From Methanobacteriaceae archaeon (GTDB lineage Archaea > Methanobacteriota > Methanobacteria > Methanobacteriales > Methanobacteriaceae): a stretch of 64,000 bases of DNA. This document shows positions 21,914-30,548 of this stretch, piece after piece (the first letter of the stretch is position 1; the number at the start of each line of letters is the position of its first letter). Position numbers and translations under genes: made by a program. The DNA lies in contig DAHVOW010000004.1 of NCBI GenBank assembly GCA_027318585.1, positions 32,393-96,392 on the forward strand, read 5' to 3'. The notes beneath the pieces are model-generated. The model searched no databases. It worked only from the letters and a program-made list of their open reading frames with translations, and had not been told where the DNA came from.

Positions 21914-21937
21914 TAGGTAACATATATAAAAGTGCCA

Positions 21938-22951
<1,014 letters not shown>

Positions 22952-22965
22952 GATTCCCCCTGATC

Positions 22966-24009
22966 CTAGGATCGAAGATGCTCGTAACCCCTTGGTACCA
23001 ATAAATTTGTCCTTCCCTCCTTATCTATCATCTCGATTCTTCCTGAACTGGTAACCTCCCCAATGACATGCACCTCCATTTTGTCCTGTATGGAACTAAA
23101 ATCTTGGGGAGAGATGGTAAATAGTAATTCGAAATCTTCCCCATAGTAAAGCACCATTTCTCTAACACTTTTATCACTAATTCTGGAAACTACTTCAATA
23201 ATAGGCTTTATGGGGATTTTATCCTCATAAAAAAGCATTCCTATGGCCTGGTCACTTGCTGCAATAATTTCCCCCATTTCACTTACCAAACCGTCAGTTA
23301 TATCGGTACAGGAAGTGGCTTTACCTTCAGATAATCCTAGGCCCTCTTTAACCCGGGCATTTGGTTTTAAAGCATTTTTTAATATTTCATATTTTTCTTT
23401 TGGATTTAGAGCATCTTTAAATCGTTCATAATTTAATAGGACTTCAAAACCGGCCGCTGCAGAACCTAAAACCCCGGTAACAGCTACCAGATCTCCCTCT
23501 TGGGCTCCATGTTTCATTAAAACTTTATCCCTATCTACCATCCCCAGTGCGGTTCCACACAGGGTTATATCATCAGTCTGGTTGGTATCTCCTCCTAAAA
23601 GGGCTATATCGTATTTTTCACAAGTTTTTAATATCCCTTCTACCAGTGAATCGAAGTCCTCCAGAAGGAGATCCGGGGGAAATCCCATGGACATGATAAT
23701 TCCCAGAGGTTGAGCGCCCATTGCAGCTAAGTCGCTCAGATTAACTATCACAGATTTCATCCCTATTTCCTGGGGAGACATTTCTGGAGGAAAGTGGGAG
23801 GGCTGGAAAAGCAGGTCAGAGGTGATTACCAGATACTGCTCACCGATTGGTAGTAATGCTGCATCATCTTCTAGACTTTCAAGCGAAATTTCATTGAAAA
23901 ATCTTTTAAAAAAAGGAGAATGTGGAATGGACTTTTGGCTCCGGGATAGGAGCCGCTTTATAAGTCTTTTTTCACCGATATCAGAAATTTTAAGTTTTTT
24001 AGAGGGCAT
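22966..24009 (-). CDS. thiL: Thiamine-monophosphate kinase
   Basis: Phosphorylates thiamine phosphate to the active diphosphate with ATP. The 347-residue protein shows the family blocks GEKRLIKRL at the N-terminus, DDAALLPIGEQYLVITSDLLF near residue 47, the GMKSVIVNLSDLAAMGAQPLG stretch near 83, LLGGDTNQTD near 135 and CTDITDGLVSEMGEI near 238. The last is split by one residue from the usual DISDG reading. Some archaeal ThiL-like proteins have other substrates, but this one has all usual features. The start overlaps the end of cfbA by eleven bases, showing a tight operon. Confidence 0.92.
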   Translation of the reverse strand: MPSKKLKISDIGEKRLIKRLLSRSQKSIPHSPFFKRFFNEISLESLEDDAALLPIGEQYLVITSDLLFQPSHFPPEMSPQEIGMKSVIVNLSDLAAMGAQPLGIIMSMGFPPDLLLEDFDSLVEGILKTCEKYDIALLGGDTNQTDDITLCGTALGMVDRDKVLMKHGAQEGDLVAVTGVLGSAAAGFEVLLNYERFKDALNPKEKYEILKNALKPNARVKEGLGLSEGKATSCTDITDGLVSEMGEIIAASDQAIGMLFYEDKIPIKPIIEVVSRISDKSVREMVLYYGEDFELLFTISPQDFSSIQDKMEVHVIGEVTSSGRIEMIDKEGRTNLLVPRGYEHLRS

Positions 24010-24442
24010 TATCTACCCGATCTTTAATTATCTCAGCTATTCGAATATCTGCTCCCAGTGGCTTGGTGTAGATAATTTCTCCATGGAAATGAACATGTTC
24101 TTCTTCGTGTTCGTGTTCATGATGGTGATGGTGATGTTCCATGGTTTCATCCCCGTTACCCAGGCCTAAAATTCGGGGAATGTCTTGAGTAGTGTGAACT
24201 CCGTCGGCCAGGAAGACCGGAGTTACTACAATCTTTTTAACCCCTAGATCAGCCAGTTTATTAATGGAGGTAGGTATGGAGGGCTGGTCCATGTTCATAA
24301 ACCCAATTTCCACAGGATAATTGGTATTTTTCTTATATATTTCTGCTAGTTGACTTAAAACATCTTTACCATATGGTAATCTACTTCCATGCCCTACCAG
24401 AATTACACCAACATCATTTTTTGAGTTTGAATTTGTAACCAT
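23999..24442 (-). CDS. cfbA: Sirohydrochlorin nickel/cobalt chelatase with His-rich loop
   Basis: Small archaeal chelatase (CbiX-S type) that inserts Ni2+ into sirohydrochlorin on the way to coenzyme F430 and can insert Co2+ for cobamides. The 147-residue protein has VGVILVGHGSRLPYGKDV with the metal-binding histidine, VVTPVFLADGVHTTQDIP with the second, and a histidine-glutamate-rich insert near residues 102-120 (six consecutive His, then EHEHEEEHVHFH). Such inserts are known in this family and may store or select metal. The start overlaps the end of the DUF35 gene by 29 bases and the stop overlaps thiL. Confidence 0.93.
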   Translation of the reverse strand: MVTNSNSKNDVGVILVGHGSRLPYGKDVLSQLAEIYKKNTNYPVEIGFMNMDQPSIPTSINKLADLGVKKIVVTPVFLADGVHTTQDIPRILGLGNGDETMEHHHHHHEHEHEEEHVHFHGEIIYTKPLGADIRIAEIIKDRVDNAL

Positions 24443-24812
24443 AAGATATCACTCCATCATCGCCTTCTTCTCTGATTTTTCTAAATACAAGTTCTACTTC
24501 GTCACCAATTTCTATATTACTTCCATCAGAATCCACAATTTGACTGGTTATTTTGGTTCCTTCTTCCAGTTCTATAATGGCCACCACATAGGGGGATATT
24601 AATTTGAAATCATCGGTGGGTGTATGTATCACAGAGTAAGTATGGATTTTCCCGTTTCCACTTAACTTTATTTCCTCTAATTTGCCTTTTCTTCTACATT
24701 CTGGGCATATAACCCTAACTGGAAAATAGACTTCCCCACAGTGGGTACATTGTGACCCTATAAGGTTGTAGCGCTGAGGAATGTGACGCCAGCCTCGTAC
24801 AATGTCCTTCAT
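24414..24812 (-). CDS. DUF35 zinc-ribbon/OB-fold protein
   Basis: A 132-residue protein with an N-terminal helix (MKDIVRGWRHIPQRYNLIG), a zinc ribbon (CTHCGEVYFPVRVICPEC) and an OB fold (GKIHTYSVIHTPTDDF onward). In archaea such proteins bridge acetoacetyl-CoA thiolase and HMG-CoA synthase, channelling the intermediate into the mevalonate pathway, and their gene usually lies beside those two. Here neither partner is adjacent, and it instead leads the cfbA-thiL-amrS cluster. Function is therefore inferred from the family alone. Confidence 0.8.
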   Translation of the reverse strand: MKDIVRGWRHIPQRYNLIGSQCTHCGEVYFPVRVICPECRRKGKLEEIKLSGNGKIHTYSVIHTPTDDFKLISPYVVAIIELEEGTKITSQIVDSDGSNIEIGDEVELVFRKIREEGDDGVISYGYKFKLKK

Positions 24813-24863
24813 ATTGAACCTCCTTGGTAAAAAGCTTATGTAATTTTGTTATTTCAAATTAAC

Positions 24864-24941
24864 CTAAGAATATTTCTTAGAATGATTTTTCATATCCAAA
24901 AGAGGTAATACTAAATCTAAAAGTGTTACCTCACCACTTTT
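24864..24941. repeat. Cluster of inverted repeats between divergent genes
   Basis: CTAAGAA and TTCTTAG at 24864-24880 flank TAT. Just beyond, GAGGTAA (24902-24908) is mirrored by TTACCTC (24926-24932), and AAAAGTG (24919-24925) by CACTTTT (24935-24941), so two dyads interlock. They lie in the 287-base gap upstream of both the DUF35 gene and the exported pair and could be operators. Confidence 0.45.
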
Positions 24942-25099
24942 ATCCTACTTTTTCACCTATTAATCTATTTATGAATTGTGAATAAAAAGTTAATACTAAT
25001 ATAATGGGTGAGCCCACAAATTATTATTACTATAATAATATTTAATAATATTAAACATAATAATTAATGTTTTTTTAAATTAATTTCAGGGGTGGATTT

Positions 25100-26080
25100 A
25101 TGGATAATAATGGGTATGTAATGACGGGGATGTCTTTTTTACTGATATTACCAATAATAGTATTGTTTATGGTGCTTATTAACTTAAATTACGCAGATAC
25201 AGAATCAAAATCTCAGTTCATACAATCTGAAAGCATTTCAAACGTTGTTCATGATTTTGAATTAAATATACCCTGCTTGGGCAGACAAGTATTGAAAGAA
25301 GAGGCTTTCACTGTTGTGAACTCTAAAAAACCTTTGTTCGATAGTAGAAAATCAACAAGGGACAATTTACAGCTTAAAATTGATCAAATTACTCAAAGTT
25401 ATAATAATAAAGGATGGCATGTAAACTGCACGGTGCAATCCATAAGCGAATCTGATGATCCATTCCAGGTGGAAGTAACGTCCTTGGTGATGGTTCAGAA
25501 GGGTAAAGTAGCACATAAACAGGTAATACATCAGAAAATTCCTATTAACGACCCTAATGATCCTTTACCTGATCCCATGCCCTTTGTTAAATGTAAGGAT
25601 TATGGAGGGATTTCCATAGATAGCAGTCGAATTTATTATGGGCATAGTCTGGCATCCTACCTAGAACAGCGTGGAAAAAAAAATTGGGAGATATATGAGA
25701 ATGCCAGTTCTCCTTTATTCATCAAAAAATGCCCCTATGATCCTTTCGTAGGCCATGGGGTTCCTAATACTATGGAAACTCTGAAGAATTGTCTTGATAA
25801 CGGATTCTATCATGAAAGCAATGATGGGGCTTGTTATTTGTGTAGATTAGAGGGAAAAAGCACCTGCTTTCATCAGGGATTGGAAATATTCATTTTACCC
25901 CCTCCGATTAATAATCAAACTAATAGTGCCCCCTGTTCGGTGGATCACGTGGTATTTGGAGATGATAATGATGACATCTATCCCGGAGGATGTATTCAAT
26001 ATCATCAGGAGGGAAATCTTATTTTTCTACTATATTTAGACGATTCACACCGGAAAAAATATGGATTACCCCCTATTTAA
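25100..26080 (+). CDS. Unknown exported protein with N-terminal anchor, cysteine-containing
   Basis: I do not recognise this 326-residue protein. Residues 1-12 are polar, followed by one hydrophobic helix (MSFLLILPIIVLFMVLINL) and then a long polar region, the form of a pilin-like or single-anchor exported protein. The exported part has paired cysteines (CYLCRLEGKSTC near residue 255, others near 55, 110, 153, 213, 233, 275, 292), enough for several disulfides or a metal site. It has a GGGGTGG ribosome site and is followed ten bases later by another anchored protein, so both probably act together at the cell surface. Confidence 0.6.
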   Translation: MDNNGYVMTGMSFLLILPIIVLFMVLINLNYADTESKSQFIQSESISNVVHDFELNIPCLGRQVLKEEAFTVVNSKKPLFDSRKSTRDNLQLKIDQITQSYNNKGWHVNCTVQSISESDDPFQVEVTSLVMVQKGKVAHKQVIHQKIPINDPNDPLPDPMPFVKCKDYGGISIDSSRIYYGHSLASYLEQRGKKNWEIYENASSPLFIKKCPYDPFVGHGVPNTMETLKNCLDNGFYHESNDGACYLCRLEGKSTCFHQGLEIFILPPPINNQTNSAPCSVDHVVFGDDNDDIYPGGCIQYHQEGNLIFLLYLDDSHRKKYGLPPI

Positions 26081-26089
26081 GGTGATGGT

Positions 26090-27103
26090 ATGCTCGGAAA
26101 AGATTTTCTGGAGAATAAAGGCGGACAGGTATTGTCAATGGATCTATTGCTGGCCTTGGTGATAATTTCTGTTTTTTTAGGGGTTTCCGCCAATGCCCTG
26201 GACTTGGTTAGTTCGAAAATGGATGAATCTTCTTATGTGTATTCTCTAGAAAGAATCACAACTGATAATGCGAATATTCTGCTGAGCACACCGGGAACTC
26301 CGGAAGATTGGGAAGAAGGCCATCAATCCCTGTCCATGGTTAAACCGGGATTAGCGGAAGTGGATTCTGTTACTGGCACAGTTAACAAGACTTTAAGTAT
26401 GAAAAAGATTTCTAAACTGGGTGAAAACTATCACGAGCTTATGGATGGTAAAGTGCTGCCATTTGGTTTAAATTCCTCTATGATCATTTCTCCTAGGGAT
26501 AGTTCCCTGGAATCTGTCACTATCAATAACCAGGAACACCCGGAAGATGCAAAGGATATTTTAATCATAAACCGCACCATCATGTGTGATTATATGATTG
26601 CCAATATTCTGACTTCAATTGTATCAAACCAACCGTCAGGAACTTCTTCTGATTTATATAAACCTTTATTCTGCCCTCACTGCAATCTCACACAAAATTT
26701 TAAGCATCCTCGAGAGGAATCAGAAAATAATAAACCGGGATGGAAATGTAAACCTTTCATTGTAACTCAAAATGATATTAACACCACAGATATCTATATT
26801 ATGACAGATCCTCCTCAGATAATGGATGAATCAGCCTGTTGGATAATAGATTCCACTCAAAACATTTCGGACAGTCCTATGATATTTAAATCTTCTCCCT
26901 ACAGGTTAAATGAAAAACTTTCGGAACTCATGGGGGATAAGGACAATGCAACCATCTGGGTGCATGTTTTTTCATCAGGAAATACTGATGAAGCCTTCAA
27001 CGTATATATTGGCAGTTTTTTAAAGAATACATCTCTTGAAAAAGTTAAGCCCCAATATCTATCTCCTCAACCCTGTAATTTTATTTTTAAAGTATGGATT
27101 TAG
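26090..27103 (+). CDS. Unknown exported protein with class III-like signal
   Basis: A 337-residue protein of unknown function. The start MLGKDFLENKGGQVLSMDLL, followed by a hydrophobic LALVIISVFLGVSANAL, resembles the short charged leader and GQxxS cleavage context of archaeal class III (pilin/archaellin-type) signal peptides. The mature region contains a CPHC motif near residue 198 with nearby cysteines, several NxS/T sites, and no further membrane helix. It begins ten bases after the preceding exported gene (RBS AAGGTGA), so the two are an operon. Candidates are minor pilins or a surface complex; none can be proved. Confidence 0.6.
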   Translation: MLGKDFLENKGGQVLSMDLLLALVIISVFLGVSANALDLVSSKMDESSYVYSLERITTDNANILLSTPGTPEDWEEGHQSLSMVKPGLAEVDSVTGTVNKTLSMKKISKLGENYHELMDGKVLPFGLNSSMIISPRDSSLESVTINNQEHPEDAKDILIINRTIMCDYMIANILTSIVSNQPSGTSSDLYKPLFCPHCNLTQNFKHPREESENNKPGWKCKPFIVTQNDINTTDIYIMTDPPQIMDESACWIIDSTQNISDSPMIFKSSPYRLNEKLSELMGDKDNATIWVHVFSSGNTDEAFNVYIGSFLKNTSLEKVKPQYLSPQPCNFIFKVWI

Positions 27104-27176
27104 GTTTAAAAATCTTTATTTATCATTTCATATATTTTTAATAATCTGGTGATGGAAAAACTTCTGCATGGATCTC

Positions 27177-27770
27177 TTAGGGTAATTTTCCGGTTATAAC
27201 CACGATTTCCTCAAAAAATATTTTTTCACGTGCGGTTATCGATACTTGGAAGCCTAATTCCTCTAATCTTAGTGTGGTTCTTTCTACATCAGACAGGGAA
27301 GACTGTACCAATTGCACTCGGCCTCCTCTACGAATATGTCCACATAGCCCGTCTAAAAACCTATCAATAACTTCCCTACCGTCAGTACCACCATCCCAGG
27401 CAGTATTTAACTCATCATTCAGAACTTCATCTTCTCCAGTTGGTAGATAAGGGGTGTTAAACAGGATCAGGTCAAATTTTTCGCCCTGAACTGGTTCAAA
27501 AAGATTTCCTTCTCGTAGCTCTACATTGAAGGCACGATTAGCAATCAGATTCTTAGTAGCGCATCGCAGCGCCCAGGGATTAATATCGGTAGCTACCACT
27601 CTGGCCACTTTCCTGGAGGCACAAACTGCAATGATGCCGGTACCTGTTCCTATCTCAAGAACTTCATCTCTCCTACTCATTTCAAGGTTTTCAGCCAGTA
27701 AAAAGCTGTCTTCAGCAGGTTCATAGACTTTAGGGTGGGTGTTAAAATGCAATCCATTAAATTCTAACAT
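27177..27770 (-). CDS. HemK2/PrmC-like protein N5-glutamine methyltransferase
   Basis: A 197-residue class I SAM-dependent methyltransferase. It has the HemK2-type entry VYEPAEDSFLLAENL near residue 15, the SAM-binding EIGTGTGIIAVCAS, and NTPYLPTGEDE near 110, the family variant of the (N/D)PPY motif that holds the target glutamine. Archaeal and eukaryotic homologues (Mtq2/N6AMT1 type) methylate the GGQ motif of release factor aRF1/eRF1, the likely role here. It is the last gene of the minus-strand group that begins with L21e. Confidence 0.88.
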   Translation of the reverse strand: MLEFNGLHFNTHPKVYEPAEDSFLLAENLEMSRRDEVLEIGTGTGIIAVCASRKVARVVATDINPWALRCATKNLIANRAFNVELREGNLFEPVQGEKFDLILFNTPYLPTGEDEVLNDELNTAWDGGTDGREVIDRFLDGLCGHIRRGGRVQLVQSSLSDVERTTLRLEELGFQVSITAREKIFFEEIVVITGKLP

Positions 27771-27820
27771 AAGATCACTATTGGGTGGTACTATCTTCTA
27801 AATAGTTACATCATTCTTAT

Positions 27821-28132
27821 TTAAATCTCTAATTCATAACCATCTAAAGCTGCAGGAAGACAGCTTAGAACGGTTGATAGTCCCGAAAGATGCAGATTCA
27901 TCACCACAGCGCCCTTAACTTCTTCCCGGGTGGCCCCGTTTTGTCTTGCCATCTGAGCATGTAACTTCACACCCATGGGATTGGAGTTGGCAGTCTGAAT
28001 AGCAATGTTTAGTAATTGCTTGGTTTTAGGATCTAATCCCTCCAGTGACCTCTGGGCATCTACTAACTTGTTGAAACTATCGGCCAAATCCGGACATTCT
28101 TTTTGAAAAATTTCATAAGGATTTTTTTCCAT
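27821..28132 (-). CDS. Carboxymuconolactone decarboxylase-family protein, lacking redox cysteines
   Basis: A 103-residue all-helical protein of the CMD/AhpD superfamily (LDPKTKQLLNIAIQTANSNP; LHAQMARQNGATREEVKGAV). The CxxC or CxxxH redox centre of AhpD is replaced by SNPMGVKLH, so a peroxidase role is unlikely; the only cysteines are near the termini. The physiological substrate is unknown. It lies between ksgA and the HemK2-like gene with short gaps on either side. Confidence 0.8.
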   Translation of the reverse strand: MEKNPYEIFQKECPDLADSFNKLVDAQRSLEGLDPKTKQLLNIAIQTANSNPMGVKLHAQMARQNGATREEVKGAVVMNLHLSGLSTVLSCLPAALDGYELEI

Positions 28133-28163
28133 TTATTTTATCCTCCAAATTAATCTGTAAATA

Positions 28164-29018
28164 TTAATCCAATTTCGAATGTTTATTCCATTTTTGATCC
28201 ATTACTTTTTTCATTTGATTTGATATCAGAATTATAACTTCAGGTTCCATCTGAAATGGTCTTTCGTCCAATAAAGAGGAATCTAAGATTGATATCACTT
28301 CTTTCGCCGTTTTTTTATCCGGCGCCCACTCATGGAAAGAGTCTATCAGGGCTTTCTTAGCCTTCTTACGTTTGTGCTGGAAGAGGGCCCGGGTGATTTT
28401 TACCAGAAATTCATCCAGAAGAACATTTTTTTTAGGATTTAACTTAACCACTGCTGATGATACTCGAGGAGGGGGTAGAAAGGCTCCTTTGGGAACCTTA
28501 AATAAGCTTTGAACATTGGCCTTTAGGTTAATCATTACCGAGAGCCTGGAATATTTTGATTCTCCTGGCTTGGCTACCATCCGCTCTGCAAATTCCAGTT
28601 GATACATTAAGATTGCTAAGTCAAAATCATACTCCAGAAGCCGGAAGGTAATTGGTGAAGAAATTTGATAAGGGAGATTAGAAACCACCTTATTAAAGTA
28701 GGGCAAATTTAAACGAGTGGCATCACCCTCCAGAACATCTACGTTGGTTATTCCTTTTTCTTCAAGTCTTTCTCGGAGGATGCTTGCTATCCGGGGATCC
28801 TGTTCAATAGCCACAACTTTCCCCGCTTCCTTTGAAAGGGGGATGGTGAGGGTGCCTATGCCAGCACCAATATCCAGAACGGCGTCATGGGTAGAAAGTT
28901 CTGCGTTATGGATTATTCTGTGCAAAATAGAAGGATTCACCAGATAATGCTGGCCTTTTCGCTTGCTCAGCCGGATCTGGTGTTTTTTAAGTATATCTAT
29001 TGTTTCCTGGGGTGACAT
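28164..29018 (-). CDS. ksgA: 16S rRNA dimethyladenosine transferase
   Basis: Dimethylates two adjacent adenosines near the 3' end of 16S rRNA late in 30S assembly. The 284-residue protein has the RKGQHYLVNPSILHRI start, SAM-binding DIGAGIGTLTIPLSKEAG near residue 48, the acidic AIEQDPRIASILRERL, and the catalytic NLPYQISSPITF near 115. The C-terminal domain has FLPPPRVSSAVVKL. The stop of DUF655 precedes its start by five bases, a pairing conserved in many archaea. Confidence 0.95.
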   Translation of the reverse strand: MSPQETIDILKKHQIRLSKRKGQHYLVNPSILHRIIHNAELSTHDAVLDIGAGIGTLTIPLSKEAGKVVAIEQDPRIASILRERLEEKGITNVDVLEGDATRLNLPYFNKVVSNLPYQISSPITFRLLEYDFDLAILMYQLEFAERMVAKPGESKYSRLSVMINLKANVQSLFKVPKGAFLPPPRVSSAVVKLNPKKNVLLDEFLVKITRALFQHKRKKAKKALIDSFHEWAPDKKTAKEVISILDSSLLDERPFQMEPEVIILISNQMKKVMDQKWNKHSKLD

Positions 29019-29023
29019 TTCCT

Positions 29024-29605
29024 TCAGGGTGGGGTTTTCCTTTTAGGGGGGCGTGTAAAAATAGTATATTTCCGCTTACCCTTAGCTTCATGGGACTCCA
29101 GTTCCATTACAATTCTTTTAGAGATAAGCTTCACCGGGTCTGATATCATGGGAACCCTCTTTTTGATGTCATCAAAACTTTCGAAAGGACCTTCTTTCCT
29201 GGCTTGAAGGATGTCCGCCATATGTTTTTTTCCAATACCTGGCAAAAGCTCGATTTGATGTAGTCGAAGAGATATGGGTCCGGATTCATTGAAGAAATAG
29301 ACGAATTTATCCTCTTTATCCTTTATGATCTCTTCAATAACGTAATTAAGTTCTATTTTAGCGGTAGAAGTTAATTTTTCGTATGGGATCCTGCGGTTAA
29401 CTCTGGATATTTCTTCTCGCTTACCAGCACCGATGTAAACCTTCTGGAGTATGTTAAGAGTCGTGTTATCTTTGGGAGTTAACTCAAGAAGGGTGAATTC
29501 TTCGATACCTATGGCCTGGGCTACTGGTTTTCGCTTATAAGTGGTGGTTCCTTTATCCACATATCCCAGTGGGAGAAAATCAAGTATAATCGCATAATCT
29601 TCCAT
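29024..29605 (-). CDS. DUF655 protein, helix-hairpin-helix containing
   Basis: A 193-residue archaeal protein of the DUF655 family. The N-terminal half is beta-rich (YAIILDFLPLGYVDKG...AQAIGIEEFTLLEL), and the C-terminal half has a helix-hairpin-helix-like stretch (IELLPGIGKKHMADILQARK) typical of nucleic acid binding, then a basic tail. Its fixed place between rpoF and ksgA across archaea suggests a part in RNA metabolism or ribosome assembly. No catalytic motif is visible. Confidence 0.85.
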   Translation of the reverse strand: MEDYAIILDFLPLGYVDKGTTTYKRKPVAQAIGIEEFTLLELTPKDNTTLNILQKVYIGAGKREEISRVNRRIPYEKLTSTAKIELNYVIEEIIKDKEDKFVYFFNESGPISLRLHQIELLPGIGKKHMADILQARKEGPFESFDDIKKRVPMISDPVKLISKRIVMELESHEAKGKRKYTIFTRPPKRKTPP

Positions 29606-29653
29606 ATGACCATCTATCTCCAGGGAATATTTTATTATTCAGTTTATAACTGC

Positions 29654-29995
29654 TTATTCCCGGTAATTATTAATAATATCTAATATTTTATCCAAATCTT
29701 CCTTTTTATGGCTGCCCCTTTCTTTAGAGAACATTAACCTCATGTCAGCCGTATCTTCAGGCATAATATCCGCCATCTTAACAGCCTGGTTGGTTTTTAT
29801 AATCTCCTCTAATTCAGCAATCATTTTCTGGGCAGAGTCCACAGTAATTTTGGAAAATTTGGTAACATGATCCATTGCCAGGTTCTGCTCGTAGTTAAGC
29901 TCCTGGACTTTGGCCCTCTCTTCCAGCAGCTCTTTGGCCTGGCAGAAGGGTATAGGATCGGTTTTTAACACTTTTTTTCCAATCATCCTAATCAC
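29654..29995 (-). CDS. rpoF: DNA-directed RNA polymerase subunit Rpo4 (F)
   Basis: Subunit F of archaeal RNA polymerase, forming the stalk with Rpo7 and assisting open-complex formation. The 113-residue protein shows the expected sequence KVLKTDPIPFCQAKELLEER, a central helix set and the C-terminal HRDC-like part ending IIKTNQAVKMADIMPEDTAD, then KEEDLDKILDIINNYRE. The ATG overlaps the stop codon of rpl21e by four bases, the usual archaeal arrangement L21e-RpoF. Confidence 0.93.
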   Translation of the reverse strand: MIRMIGKKVLKTDPIPFCQAKELLEERAKVQELNYEQNLAMDHVTKFSKITVDSAQKMIAELEEIIKTNQAVKMADIMPEDTADMRLMFSKERGSHKKEDLDKILDIINNYRE

Positions 29996-30282
29996 TCTTG
30001 GACTTTAAGATGTTCCGGTCTTATGATCAGGCGCTTTGCTTTGTTCCCGTCGTTTATTTCTACGATATAAGCTCTTCCACGTTTTTCAGATATTTTACCT
30101 GTTTTTCCATGGAAACGTGGGTGGGGCTGACCCTTATGCACGCTAGGATCTATAATTATATGCACCAGATCATCTTTGCTGAAAGTCTGGATTTTTTTGG
30201 TAATGGGATTGGTTCTACCCGCCCTAATACTCTTTTTGAGTTTGTGTCGTGTTTTACTTCTGAAACCTCTTGATCTTTGCAT
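29992..30282 (-). CDS. rpl21e: 50S ribosomal protein L21e
   Basis: Archaeal/eukaryotic large-subunit protein of 96 residues. Highly basic start MQRSRGFRSKTRHKLKKS, the conserved central VHIIIDPSVHKGQPHPRFHG and KTGKISEKRGRAYIVEI, and a RLIIRPEHLK ending are all present. It leads the minus-strand operon L21e-rpoF-DUF655-ksgA, with an AGGTTT ribosome site eight bases before the start. Confidence 0.96.
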   Translation of the reverse strand: MQRSRGFRSKTRHKLKKSIRAGRTNPITKKIQTFSKDDLVHIIIDPSVHKGQPHPRFHGKTGKISEKRGRAYIVEINDGNKAKRLIIRPEHLKVQE

Positions 30283-30444
30283 TTAAAAAACCTCCATGAT
30301 AAACCTAAAATGCTACTTAAAATTGTTTTCCATAGGCATGAACTTAAATTCTAACAAGTTCCAATCGGCTAGACTACTTTTTAATCTAATAATAGTACCC
30401 TAACTAACCGTTAGAAGACATTCAAGCTGATCCAGCATTTATTA

Positions 30445-30481
30445 CCCTATATCCGCCCGAAATTGGCCGGAATGGATAGGG
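30445..30481. other. GC-rich hairpin in an AT-rich spacer
   Basis: In the 266-base gap between pus10 and rpl21e, CCCTAT at 30445-30450 pairs with ATAGGG at 30476-30481, the stem continues with CC/GG, and GCC/GGC or CCG/CGG can pair inside. The spacer around it is AT-rich. It could be a small RNA, a terminator for pus10 on the minus strand, or chance. Confidence 0.3.
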
Positions 30482-30548
30482 CCTCTTCTATTAATTACTT
30501 TGACTATTTATACATTTCAGGAGTTTATAATACTATCCTTCCACCCTT

